Source: Anaerolineales bacterium
GTDB taxonomy: Bacteria > Chloroflexota > Anaerolineae > Anaerolineales > Villigracilaceae
Assembly: GCA_028689195.1 (NCBI GenBank)
Contig: JAQTWR010000135.1
Coordinates: forward strand, 1-7,214
DNA length: 7,214 bases
Direction of reading: 5' to 3'
Shown here: positions 1 to 6,304 of the stretch, in pieces
How positions within the stretch are numbered: the first letter of the stretch is position 1
Layout: each line of letters starts with the position of its first letter
The notes under the pieces: model-generated
Told to the model about the DNA's origin: nothing
Seen by the model: only the letters and a program-made list of their open reading frames with translations
Database searches by the model: none
Program-made: the position numbers and the translations under genes

Positions 1-735
1 AATCTCGACCGCTCCGACCCGCAGAAGTTGAAAGACGCGGGCATTCCCATTTTGGGCGACAGGCGCCAGGGGTTGATGCACGATAAATTCATTGTGATTG
101 ACAACGCCGAAGTGTGGATGGGTTCGATGAACTTCACCGATTCGGGCGCGTACCAAGACAATAACAACTTGATGCGAATTCGTTCGACGAAAATGGCGGA
201 GAATTACGAGAAGGAATTCGAGGAAATGTTCGCGGACGATAAGTTCGGTCCTGATGTGGCGGCTGAAACGCCAAATCCGCGCGTGATTATTGACGGGACT
301 CCGATTGACGTTTACTTCTCGCCCGACGACCAGGTCCAAGCCAGTTTGATTGAACTGCTGAATACCGTCGAACACAGCGTTGATTTTATGGCGTTCTCTT
401 TTACCGCAAACGAAATTGGCGACGCGATCAAGAATCTATCCCAAAAAGGAATCCGCGTTTCGGGCGTGATGGAAGAACAACAAGTCAACTCGAATATCGG
501 CACAGAGTTCGACGTTTTCAAACAAGCGAAGATGGACGTGCGGATTGACGGGAACGAAGGACAGATGCACCATAAGGCGATGATTCTCGACGAAAGCATT
601 GTCGTCATGGGTTCGTATAATTTCACAAACAGCGCCGAATTAAGAAACGACGAAAACCTGCTGGTCATTTACAGCAAAGAGATCGCCGCGCAGTTTCTGG
701 CTGAATTCCAACGAGTGTACGCGCAGGCAAAGTAA
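1..735 (+). CDS. Phospholipase D-like domain protein, 5'-truncated by the window edge
   Basis: The frame is open from base 1, so the real start lies upstream; the TTG at 28 is not a believable start. The visible 244 residues contain two complete PLD signatures of the form HxKx4Dx6GSxN. The first has H27, K29, D34 and GSMN at 41-44. The second has H190, K192, D197 and a matching GSYN. PLD-superfamily enzymes pair two HKD motifs to form one active site with a covalent phospho-histidine intermediate, so the catalytic machinery appears intact. The first domain lacks its N-terminal part here; the second runs from about residue 100 to the end. Substrates in this superfamily include phospholipids, cardiolipin precursors and nucleic acids, and the sequence does not decide between them. 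Localisation cannot be judged because the N-terminus is missing. The next gene has its own promoter-like element, so this is probably the end of a separate unit. Confidence 0.9.
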   Translation, partial: NLDRSDPQKLKDAGIPILGDRRQGLMHDKFIVIDNAEVWMGSMNFTDSGAYQDNNNLMRIRSTKMAENYEKEFEEMFADDKFGPDVAAETPNPRVIIDGTPIDVYFSPDDQVQASLIELLNTVEHSVDFMAFSFTANEIGDAIKNLSQKGIRVSGVMEEQQVNSNIGTEFDVFKQAKMDVRIDGNEGQMHHKAMILDESIVVMGSYNFTNSAELRNDENLLVIYSKEIAAQFLAEFQRVYAQAK

Positions 736-736
736 A

Positions 737-754
737 CGCCAAAGACCATTGGCG
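737..754. other. Short perfect inverted repeat after the PLD-like gene
   Basis: CGCCAA (737-742) and TTGGCG (749-754) are perfectly complementary around a 6-base loop, one base after the PLD stop codon. The following bases (ATAAAACTT) contain no T-tract, so a normal intrinsic terminator is not supported. It may be a weak terminator, an mRNA 3' end stabiliser, or chance. Confidence 0.35.
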
Positions 755-782
755 ATAAAACTTATCCGCGCCGGTCGGATGG

Positions 783-788
783 TATACT
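783..788 (+). promoter_or_regulatory. Candidate -10 element for the sigma factor gene
   Basis: TATACT matches the housekeeping -10 consensus TATAAT at five of six positions. No good -35 is visible at the usual spacing; ACTTAT at 760-765 is poor. Transcription would begin near 795, giving a leader of about 28 bases before the ATG at 823. No obvious ECF-type AAC-containing -35 element is seen, so autoregulation by the encoded sigma factor is not supported. Confidence 0.5.
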
Positions 789-805
789 CGGATAAAATTT
801 TTTGC

Positions 806-810
806 AGAGG
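806..810 (+). promoter_or_regulatory. Ribosome binding site that decides the sigma factor start
   Basis: AGAGG lies 12 bases before the ATG at 823. The alternative in-frame TTG at 802 would put this purine stretch inside the coding region and leave no ribosome binding site upstream, so the ATG is preferred. Confidence 0.5.
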
Positions 811-822
811 CTTATATTCCCA

Positions 823-1368
823 ATGTCAATAGACGATAAACACGCTCTCGAAGGTTTGCAAAAATTAGACCCGCAAACCATCGGGGCGGTTTACGACCAG
901 TATTTTTCAGAAGTCTACCGCTATGTATTGTATCGAGTCGGCGACCAGACGCTCGCCGAAGATATTGCCAGCGACGTTTTTGTGCGCCTGCTCGAATCGG
1001 CGCAGAGCGGGCGGACGCCTCAAACAAATCTAAAAGGCTGGTTGATCGGAACCGCGTCTCATGTTGTCGCAGATCACTTTCGCAAAAAATATCGCCACCC
1101 CGAAGAAGAAATCCTTGATTCCATGCCAGACCTTGCGCCGGGCATCGCCGCCGAAGTGGATCAACGCGAACAGAACAACGTCGTAAACGCCGCATACGCC
1201 AAATTGACCGACGAGCAGCAACAGGCGCTCGCCCTGCGTTTTGGGCAGGGATATTCGCTCGAAGAAACCGCCGCCATTATGAAGAAGAACGTTAACGCGG
1301 TTAAGGCTCTCCAGTTCCGCGCGCTTGCGGCTTTGCAGCGCGAGATTGGCGAAGTGAATTATGAATAA
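823..1368 (+). CDS. ECF-type RNA polymerase sigma-70 family sigma factor
   Basis: This 181-residue protein has the two-domain layout of an extracytoplasmic-function sigma factor. Region 2 spans about residues 20-90 (YDQYFSEVYRYVLYRVGD, then AEDIASDVFVRLLE, then a WLIGTASHVVADHFRKK segment). It binds core polymerase and the -10 element. Region 4 spans about residues 122-173 (LTDEQQQALALRF, then YSLEETAAIMKKNVNAVKALQFRAL), with the helix-turn-helix that reads the -35 element. An acidic linker of ~30 residues joins them, and there is no sigma region 1.1 or 3. The start at 823 is chosen over the in-frame TTG at 802 because of the -10 element and AGAGG upstream. Its stop overlaps the next gene's start by 8 bases, so the two are probably translationally coupled. 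By operon position the downstream membrane protein is its likely anti-sigma factor. The regulon is unknown. Confidence 0.92.
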   Translation: MSIDDKHALEGLQKLDPQTIGAVYDQYFSEVYRYVLYRVGDQTLAEDIASDVFVRLLESAQSGRTPQTNLKGWLIGTASHVVADHFRKKYRHPEEEILDSMPDLAPGIAAEVDQREQNNVVNAAYAKLTDEQQQALALRFGQGYSLEETAAIMKKNVNAVKALQFRALAALQREIGEVNYE

Positions 1369-2296
1369 AATATACGACGCTTTAGAAATCTGCCTGCAAG
1401 AACTTGAAAACGGCGCGGACGTGAAAACCGTCCTCGCGCGTTATCCCGAATCCGCCGACGAGTTGCGCCCGATATTGGAAGCCTCTATCGCGGCGCGGAA
1501 GCGGACGTCCGCGCAGATTCCCTCGCCCGAAGCGGTTCGACGCGGACGCGCAAAATTATTGCAGCGCGCGGCGGAAATGCGCGAGGCAATAATCGCGCCG
1601 CGCAAACGCATAATTCCGCTCTTTCAGCGGCTTGCCATCTCATTCACGTTGACCGCGACTTTTCTCTTGAGCGGGACGGGCTTGGTGGGCGCGTCCTCTT
1701 CCGCGCTGCCGGGGCAAAATCTATATCCCGTCAAACGCGGATGGGAAGACGCGCGTCTGTTCTTTGTTTTTGATAAAACCGCGCGCGAAATTTTGGAAAA
1801 TAAGTACGAAAGCGAACGCCTTAATGAGGTGAGCGAATTGCTTGCGGAAGGACGCGACGAGGATATTCAATTTACCGGCGTATTCACAACGGGCAATAAT
1901 ATAATGTATGTCTCGGGCGTGACTGTTCTGTTCCCCGCTAATTTACAAACGCCCGCCAATGGCGCGGCGGTGATTGTTACGGGCAGAACCAACGCGCAAG
2001 GATTCGTAGAAGTGCGGGCGGTTGAAATGCTCCCCATTGGCGCCATGGTCCCCGCAGGGCAGCCTTTGGAAGTGGAAACGCAGACAGACGCGAGCAATTA
2101 TTACGAGATGAAGGGCATCCTTCAATCTTCGTCGAGCGGCAAGGTCGTTATCAACGGGCAGACCTTCTATCTAAATAATTCAGTCAACGCGGACGGGTTG
2201 ATTCTCGGCGCGCAGGTGGAAATCAAGGGCTATTACGACGCGGACGGAAAATTCATCGTTACCGAAATAAAAATGGAAGGTCCAGACTCGGAATAG
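1361..2296 (+). CDS. Putative membrane-bound anti-sigma factor, DUF5667 plus DUF5666-like domains (copy 1)
   Basis: This 311-residue single-pass membrane protein starts inside the sigma factor's last codons. Residues 1-50 form a small helical segment (LEICLQELENGADVKTVLARYP, then an ADELRP motif) of a type often found at the N-terminus of proteins next to ECF sigma factors in Chloroflexota. It is followed by a basic stretch to about 90. One hydrophobic helix lies at about 87-110. Outside the membrane, residues 113-166 (ALPGQNLYPVKRGWEDARL and the following helix) match the DUF5667 pattern. Residues 170-224 and 250-305 each look like a DUF5666-type small beta domain (FTGV...G.V, and KGIL...VEIKGYYDADGKFIVTEIK). 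The cytoplasmic N-terminus would hold the sigma factor and the outer part would sense a signal. This role is inferred from topology and gene order. No classical zinc-binding anti-sigma HxxxCxxC motif is present. A strong terminator follows the stop. Confidence 0.8.
   Translation: MNKIYDALEICLQELENGADVKTVLARYPESADELRPILEASIAARKRTSAQIPSPEAVRRGRAKLLQRAAEMREAIIAPRKRIIPLFQRLAISFTLTATFLLSGTGLVGASSSALPGQNLYPVKRGWEDARLFFVFDKTAREILENKYESERLNEVSELLAEGRDEDIQFTGVFTTGNNIMYVSGVTVLFPANLQTPANGAAVIVTGRTNAQGFVEVRAVEMLPIGAMVPAGQPLEVETQTDASNYYEMKGILQSSSSGKVVINGQTFYLNNSVNADGLILGAQVEIKGYYDADGKFIVTEIKMEGPDSE
1382..1759 (+). repeat. Copy 1 of a ~378-bp direct duplication (5' half of anti-sigma-like genes)
   Basis: This stretch aligns without gaps to 2539-2916 at an offset of 1157 bases. 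I count roughly 22 mismatches by eye, about 94% identity, many of them at third codon positions. It encodes residues ~8-133: the cytoplasmic helices, the membrane segment and the start of DUF5667. Identity drops sharply at both ends. Confidence 0.9.
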
Positions 2297-2345
2297 ACTC
2301 GGCGGGTAAAGCCGCGTCGAAAACGCGCGTTAAGGTAAAAGAAAC

Positions 2346-2386
2346 AAGGAACGTCTCGTCATTGCGATGAGACGTTCCTTATTTTT
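2346..2386 (+). terminator. Intrinsic terminator after the sigma/anti-sigma pair
   Basis: AAGGAACGTCTC (2346-2357) and GAGACGTTCCTT (2369-2380) form a perfect 12-bp stem. Three further pairs, one of them G-U, extend it to a 5-base loop ATTGC. The stem is followed by ATTTTT ending at 2386. This should end transcription from the sigma factor promoter, so the next gene needs its own promoter or readthrough. Confidence 0.9.
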
Positions 2387-2476
2387 GATGGGCGACCGTA
2401 ACTTTTTATCCCCCATTTCGACTATTCAAATGAACTCAAACAATACCTAAAAATTGCGTTATTTCCGTTTCAGTAA

Positions 2477-2506
2477 TTGATGACGGCTGACGACGCTCCC
2501 GATAAC
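2477..2506 (+). promoter_or_regulatory. Weak candidate promoter for the second anti-sigma-like gene
   Basis: TTGATG (2477-2482) and GATAAC (2501-2506) each match the -35 and -10 consensus at four of six positions, with an 18-base spacer. Transcription would begin only a few bases before the ATG at 2518. This would be a nearly leaderless message and fits the absence of a Shine-Dalgarno sequence there. The rest of the gap from 2387 to 2517 shows nothing recognisable. Confidence 0.3.
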
Positions 2507-2517
2507 CTGCGTAAACT

Positions 2518-3525
2518 ATGAACAACCTTTATGACCTCTTAGAAATCTGCCTGCAAGAACTCGAAAACGGCGCGGACGTGAAAACCGTCCTCGCGCGTTA
2601 TCCCGAATCCGCCGACGAGTTGCGCCCGCTGTTGATGGCGTCCATCGCGGCGCGGAAGCGGACGTCCGCGCAGATTCCCTCCCCCGAAGCGATTCGACGC
2701 GGACGCGCAAAATTACTTCAACGCGCGGCGGAAATCCGCGAGGCAAGAATCGCGCCGCGCAAACGCATGATTCCGCTCTTCCAGCGGCTTGCCATCTCAT
2801 TCACGTTGACCGCGACTTTTCTCTTGAGCGGGACGGGCTTGGTGGGCGCGTCCTCCTCCGCGCTGCCGGGGCAAAAATTGTATCCCGTCAAACGCGGATG
2901 GGAAGACGTGCGTCTGCTGTTGACCTTCAACGAAGACAAACGAAATTCATTGGAGCAGGAAATCGAAAGCGAACGCCTGCAAGAAGTGGACGAATTGCTG
3001 GCTGAGGCGGAGCATCTACAGGTTGATTTTTTTGGCGTGTTCACGAGCAAGGATGGCGCGATTTATGTGTCTAATGTGCAGACGATCTTTCCTGTCGGAA
3101 CTCAACTCCCCATAGAAGGCGATATGTTGCACGTTGCAGGCTGGACAACGGATAAAGGCTATGTCGAGGTTTCAAGTTTTGAAGTCTTGCAGGGCGCGTT
3201 GATCTCGTCTACGCCAAAACCAATTTCAACGCCAACTCCCGTCAATGACGAAGAAACCCCGCCGACCCAGCCGATATACAATAGCGGAGAAAACGACGGT
3301 CAGCCTACGGAAGAAGATACGAATGTCGAAATCACGCCTGTGCCGACCGACGTCCATAAGGATGACGGCAAGGATAAAAACGAGAAGGACGATATAAATA
3401 AAAATGAAAGTGAAAGCGAAAGCGAGTCCCATAACAAGGACGAGGTAGAGAAACACAATCAATCAAACGACAAAAAATCGCGGGAGAGCCTCCCGCGATT
3501 TTTATTTTGCGGCAAAACGATTTAA
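2518..3525 (+). CDS. Putative membrane-bound anti-sigma factor paralogue with a charged tail (copy 2)
   Basis: This 335-residue paralogue of the gene at 1361 is almost identical in residues 1-133: cytoplasmic helices, basic stretch, membrane helix at about 87-110, and the ALPGQKLYPVKRGWED motif of DUF5667. It then diverges. It keeps one DUF5666-like domain (about 168-224) but lacks the second. From about 230 it has a Thr-Pro-rich linker and then a strongly charged, low-complexity tail rich in Asp, Glu, Lys and Ser (280-322), including a Ser-Glu repeat. The last residues (319-329) are encoded by a terminator hairpin, so the natural C-terminus is doubtful; a lost or shifted stop codon is possible. 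No sigma factor gene accompanies this copy. It may bind the same sigma factor as copy 1 because the presumed binding region is the same. No Shine-Dalgarno sequence is visible before the ATG. Its stop overlaps the convergent peptidase stop by four bases. Confidence 0.75.
   Translation: MNNLYDLLEICLQELENGADVKTVLARYPESADELRPLLMASIAARKRTSAQIPSPEAIRRGRAKLLQRAAEIREARIAPRKRMIPLFQRLAISFTLTATFLLSGTGLVGASSSALPGQKLYPVKRGWEDVRLLLTFNEDKRNSLEQEIESERLQEVDELLAEAEHLQVDFFGVFTSKDGAIYVSNVQTIFPVGTQLPIEGDMLHVAGWTTDKGYVEVSSFEVLQGALISSTPKPISTPTPVNDEETPPTQPIYNSGENDGQPTEEDTNVEITPVPTDVHKDDGKDKNEKDDINKNESESESESHNKDEVEKHNQSNDKKSRESLPRFLFCGKTI
2539..2916 (+). repeat. Copy 2 of the ~378-bp direct duplication
   Basis: Partner of 1382-1759, in the same orientation and same reading frame, gap-free. 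Outside the block the two genes fall to a much lower level of similarity, with only short shared words such as GAAAGCGAACGCCT. The mosaic pattern suggests duplication followed by sensor divergence, or gene conversion restricted to the 5' half. Confidence 0.9.
3473..3503. terminator. Bidirectional intrinsic terminator inside the 3' end of copy 2
   Basis: AAAAATCGCGGGAG (3473-3486) pairs perfectly with CTCCCGCGATTTTT (3490-3503) around a 3-base AGC loop. The GC-rich core is flanked by five A on one side and five T on the other, so it can stop polymerase in both directions. It fits a convergent gene pair. It lies 18 bases beyond the stop of the minus-strand peptidase, but within the reading frame of the plus-strand gene, covering its codons 319-329. 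Confidence 0.9.
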
Positions 3526-5015
3526 TACACGTTGCGGAAGTATTGACGCACGAGGTCGGCGTAATCGGTTTGGGTGTGGGTTTTTAGAATGCGGAAAAAG
3601 TCGTTGGCTGTAACGATTTTATTTTGTCCCTGAACGACGTAATCTTGCAGAAACGCGAAGAAGGCTTCGTCGCCGATGCGCGCGCGGAGGTCGCTGAGAA
3701 AATGCGCGCCTTGAAAATACGCGGCGTTGGTATAGGGGCGAAATCCCTGACCGTCATAAATGGGAATATCGGCAAAGCCTTCGGGCTTGTAATAATCAAT
3801 GCGGTACGACCACCACCAACCGAGAAGTTCGGGATGGTAGTTTTCATAGTAGACGACTTCGGAGTACGTCGAAAGCGATTCGTCCACCCAGGGCTGTTGG
3901 GCTTGGTCGTTGCCGATTTGCTCGAACCACCATTGATGCGAAGTCTCGTGCGCGGCGACGAAAATCAAATAGCTGCCGGGCGTCTCTTTATATAAATTAT
4001 AAAAATCGCGGCTGAGGTAAAAGAACGCGGAATATTCCATGCCGTCGTTGAAATCGCCCATAACCAGCGAGAGCGTTTTATGCGAATACGCTCCATAACG
4101 TTGACTATAGATTTGCAGCGCATCCGCGCTTGCTTGCATGGCGGCTCGTCCCGCAATCTTGCTCAGCGGAAAATAATAGCTGGATACGGTCACATCGCCA
4201 ACCTGTATACTGGAGACTTGAAAATCGCGGCTGGCGGCGAGGGCAAATGCGCGCGCGGCTGTGATTGTATATCGGGTGGAATCCGCTTGCGCTTCCGCGA
4301 CTCCGCTTGAAGCGACGATAGGCGCGGTCGCGGGGTCTGTGAATTTGAGATTCACTTCATAATCCGCCGAGTCATAAACGAGATGCTCGCCGTAATACCA
4401 CGGTTCATGCAAAACCCATTCGCCGTTGATGTACGGCACGATAAACGGATACCAGTTGACGAGATTCAATTGACGCTTGGTATATCCATAAATACGCGGA
4501 CGCGCCACGTTGGGGTCTTCCTGCTCGGCGAAAGGCAGCGCCAGCGTGTACTGGATGTTGATATTCATCACGCTTTCGGCTTTGACAAACGAAGACAGCG
4601 CAATATCCAATCTTTGCCCCGCGAGCGTGTAAGTGGTAATCGGCGTTCCGTCAATCGAAATTTGCGTCAGCGTAAAACTTCCGTCCCAAAGATTTGGCTC
4701 CACCGCAAGGACCAGCGCGTTGAGTTGATTCCCTGTGCGGTTTGGATACTGAATCGACTCGTTCACCGCGACGGTATGCGCGTCGTAGTCAATCGTTGTG
4801 TCGAGCGTATATTTTGCGCGTTCAGGCGCGGGAATGTTTGTAGGCGTGGGGAGCGGCGTGTTGGTGGGAATTGGAGTCAGCGTGGGTACGGGAATCTTCG
4901 TAATCGTCGGCGCGGCGGTGGGCGTTGCGGCAGGGGCAAACGAAGAACACGAAACTAAAAAAGAAAGAAGAAAGAGGGAAAGAAACTTGAATGTGGTGGC
5001 GGTTTTATTTTGCAT
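3522..5015 (-). CDS. Secreted lipoprotein metallopeptidase, M1 (gluzincin) family
   Basis: This 497-residue protein begins with a lipoprotein signal peptide: a hydrophobic run and the lipobox LVSC with the acylated cysteine at 23. A Thr/Pro-rich linker (about 31-64) would hold the enzyme off the membrane. Residues ~68-280 form the N-terminal beta-rich region of the M1 fold. The catalytic domain shows GMEY at 325-328, corresponding to the GxMEN exopeptidase motif. It also has HETSH at 356-360 and the third zinc ligand E379, which is an exact HEXXH-x18-E. Y433 in AYFQG fits the catalytic tyrosine position. All key residues are present, so an active zinc aminopeptidase on the outer face of the membrane is likely. 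At ~500 residues it is shorter than classical aminopeptidase N (~870) and lacks the C-terminal helical domain. The gene stands alone, converging on the anti-sigma region, with a -10 element almost touching its start codon. Confidence 0.92.
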   Translation of the reverse strand: MQNKTATTFKFLSLFLLSFLVSCSSFAPAATPTAAPTITKIPVPTLTPIPTNTPLPTPTNIPAPERAKYTLDTTIDYDAHTVAVNESIQYPNRTGNQLNALVLAVEPNLWDGSFTLTQISIDGTPITTYTLAGQRLDIALSSFVKAESVMNINIQYTLALPFAEQEDPNVARPRIYGYTKRQLNLVNWYPFIVPYINGEWVLHEPWYYGEHLVYDSADYEVNLKFTDPATAPIVASSGVAEAQADSTRYTITAARAFALAASRDFQVSSIQVGDVTVSSYYFPLSKIAGRAAMQASADALQIYSQRYGAYSHKTLSLVMGDFNDGMEYSAFFYLSRDFYNLYKETPGSYLIFVAAHETSHQWWFEQIGNDQAQQPWVDESLSTYSEVVYYENYHPELLGWWWSYRIDYYKPEGFADIPIYDGQGFRPYTNAAYFQGAHFLSDLRARIGDEAFFAFLQDYVVQGQNKIVTANDFFRILKTHTQTDYADLVRQYFRNVY

Positions 5016-5022
5016 GGGCTGT

Positions 5023-5028
5023 ATTCTA
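5023..5028 (-). promoter_or_regulatory. Candidate -10 element of the M1 peptidase gene
   Basis: On the minus strand TAGAAT matches TATAAT at five of six positions and ends only 7 bases before the ATG. Transcription would begin at or next to the start codon, giving a leaderless message. This fits the lack of a Shine-Dalgarno sequence. The -35 (GCGACT at 17 bases) is weak. Confidence 0.4.
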
Positions 5029-5033
5029 ACAAA

Positions 5034-5070
5034 ATTTAACCGCAGAGTCGCAGTGAACGCGGAGGAAAAA
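5034..5070. repeat. Candidate dispersed intergenic repeat (CGCAGAG-type)
   Basis: The gap between permease and peptidase holds an imperfect 8-9-base periodic sequence: CGCAGAGT, CGCAGTGA, ACGCGGAGG. It is flanked by A/T-rich ends (AATTTAAC and GAAAAATT). Similar ACCGCAGAG-CGCAGAGAACGCGGAG strings are, from memory, common between genes in many environmental bacterial genomes. Only one copy is in this window, so its repeat nature cannot be shown here. It shows no clear terminator for the transporter operon. Confidence 0.4.
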
Positions 5071-5898
5071 TTACCGTGGGTTTACTTTCTTCCACGCAAA
5101 GGCGATCATAAAAATCATCGTCGCGGTTAATACAATCGCCGCGCCCGATGCGATGCTCAAATAAAAAGAGAGGTACAAACCAATCACGCCTGACGACGCG
5201 GCGAAGAGCGCGGCGAGCGCCATCATCGTCGGCAGGCGGTGCGTGAGCAGCGAAGCGGTCGCGGCGGGCGTGACCAGCATGGCAACCATCAGCGCCACGC
5301 CGACGGTTTGCAGCGAGATGGCGACGGTGACGGCAATCAGCCCGAGCAAAAGATTGTTGAGCAAATTCACAGGCAGGCGCAAGGTCGCCGCGAGGATCGG
5401 GTCAAATGAAAGCGTGAGAAATTCTTTGTAGAACGCGGCGATGACGAATAGAACAAGTCCGCCGAAGATGACGATCAGCCACAAACTTTGCGCCGATACG
5501 CCCAGCACGTCGCCAAACAAAAAGTGACTCAAATCCACCGCGTAGCTGCGGACGGTGGAGATGAGCGCGATGCCGAGCGCGAACATGCCCGCAAAGATGA
5601 TTCCGATGGCGGTATCTTCTTTGATCTCAGCCTGTTTGCTGATCGCGCCAATGCCCAGCGCCGCGATGATCGCCGTTCCCAGCGCCCACCAAAATAAGGT
5701 GTCGCGCGCGCCGCCGCTGACCAGATAGCCGATTGCGATGCCGGGCAAAATGGTATGCGCGAGCGCGTCGCCGAAAAACGCCATGCCGCGCAAAACCATA
5801 TACGAGCCGACAACCGCGCAGACGATTCCCACTAAAACAGCCGCGATCATTCCGCGCTGCATGAATTCGTATTGGAGGGGTTCGAGGAGAAAAGACAT
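5071..5898 (-). CDS. Metal ABC transporter permease (ABC-3 family, ZnuB/TroC/MntB type)
   Basis: This 275-residue, very hydrophobic protein has about eight predicted membrane helices. It follows the ABC-3 family pattern: PLQYEFMQRGMIAAVLVG at the start, then a VLRGMAFFGDALAHTILPGIA segment (36-55), FLFGDVLG (126-133), and TVGVALMVAMLVTPAATA (198-214). It would form the membrane channel for zinc, manganese or iron uptake, working as a dimer with the ATPase encoded just upstream. The metal cannot be decided from sequence alone. The length and N-terminus match the family, so the ATG at 5898 is very probably right. However, no Shine-Dalgarno sequence precedes it: the upstream bases belong to the repeat that borders the four-helix-bundle cassette. 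Translation may depend on reinitiation after the four-helix-bundle stop codon, 19 bases upstream. Confidence 0.93.
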   Translation of the reverse strand: MSFLLEPLQYEFMQRGMIAAVLVGIVCAVVGSYMVLRGMAFFGDALAHTILPGIAIGYLVSGGARDTLFWWALGTAIIAALGIGAISKQAEIKEDTAIGIIFAGMFALGIALISTVRSYAVDLSHFLFGDVLGVSAQSLWLIVIFGGLVLFVIAAFYKEFLTLSFDPILAATLRLPVNLLNNLLLGLIAVTVAISLQTVGVALMVAMLVTPAATASLLTHRLPTMMALAALFAASSGVIGLYLSFYLSIASGAAIVLTATMIFMIAFAWKKVNPR

Positions 5899-5936
5899 AA
5901 GATTTGCGATTTTGGATTTACGATTTACGATTAGTT
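5899..5936. repeat. Left flanking repeat of the four-helix-bundle cassette
   Basis: This block contains three CGATT units (TGCGATT, TACGATT, TACGATT) and directly abuts the permease start codon. Its core at 5915-5933 is the inverted counterpart of 6352-6370, with 17 of 19 bases matching. It encodes the last residues and the stop codon of the four-helix-bundle protein (TAA at 5920-5918). Confidence 0.75.
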
Positions 5937-6292
5937 GAAGATTGGCTGGCGCGAAGAGTCTTGAGAGACGCTACGGTCATTGCAAGGATTTCACCGGTTT
6001 CTTTATGAAGGTCTGCAATTTGACTCTGAGGCGCGACGCCTGCTTCAACAAGGATTTCAAGCCAGTATTGCGTTTCGTCGCTTTCTTCTTCTACGATTTT
6101 CAGTTTGTTGATCATATCAGCCGTTGATTTTGCGCGACATGCCGCTCGATAATTTGCGCCGATGGATGTGCCTGAACGAATCACCTGCCTGCTGATGACA
6201 TCCGCTGCAAGCGAGCGGGGTAATTTATCCGCTTGTTTAATGATAGCAACCGCGAGTTTCTTCGTCCGCGCTTTGAATGTTTTCTCATCCAT
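5918..6292 (-). CDS. Four-helix-bundle protein (23S rRNA intervening-sequence / Avd-like family)
   Basis: The 124-residue all-helical protein carries the hallmark of the family: RQVIRSGTSIGANYRAA at 35-51, followed by the conserved helix with KIVEEESDETQYWLEIL at 65-81. The length is typical (about 115-130). Members were first known as proteins encoded in intervening sequences of 23S rRNA genes. Relatives include Avd of diversity-generating retroelements, which forms a basic pentamer that binds nucleic acid and a reverse transcriptase. No reverse transcriptase or template/variable repeats are visible here. The function of stand-alone members is not established. The start is supported by AAGGAA five bases upstream. 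The gene sits between the ATPase and permease of a metal transporter, in the same direction, and is flanked by inverted repeats. Its last four codons and stop lie in the left repeat, so the C-terminal NRKS is repeat-encoded. Confidence 0.9.
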   Translation of the reverse strand: MDEKTFKARTKKLAVAIIKQADKLPRSLAADVISRQVIRSGTSIGANYRAACRAKSTADMINKLKIVEEESDETQYWLEILVEAGVAPQSQIADLHKETGEILAMTVASLKTLRASQSSTNRKS

Positions 6293-6297
6293 ATAAT

Positions 6298-6303
6298 TTC
6301 CTT
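6298..6303 (-). promoter_or_regulatory. Ribosome binding site of the four-helix-bundle gene
   Basis: On the minus strand AAGGAA sits five bases before the ATG at 6292, directly after the stop codon of the small upstream frame (6305-6391). This is good spacing, and the layout allows coupled translation. Confidence 0.7.
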
Positions 6304-6304
6304 T

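Noticed and set aside
28..30. TTG as start of the PLD-like gene
   Set aside because: The frame is open to base 1 and the first PLD domain is clearly missing its N-terminal part, so the gene continues beyond the window.
802..822. TTG start seven codons upstream of the sigma factor ATG
   Set aside because: The AGAGG ribosome binding site and -10 element favour the ATG at 823; using the TTG would put the Shine-Dalgarno inside the gene.
2296..2318. Imperfect hairpin GACTCGGC/GCCGCGTC right after the copy 1 stop
   Set aside because: It has a mismatch and no T-tract, and the real terminator lies 30 bases downstream.
3624..3995. Plus-strand open frame opposite the peptidase catalytic domain
   Set aside because: It is a shadow of the HEXXH-containing frame, with no ribosome binding site or recognisable motif.
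4383..4958. Long plus-strand open frame (191 codons) opposite the M1 peptidase
   Set aside because: It lies antisense to a gene with a complete zinc-site signature, is rich in Arg and Gly as expected from reading a GC-rich gene backwards, and matches no recognisable family.
5529..5813. Minus-strand open frame within the permease gene
   Set aside because: It is an alternative frame of a clear ABC-3 permease, with Arg/Ser/Ala-rich composition typical of out-of-frame reading.
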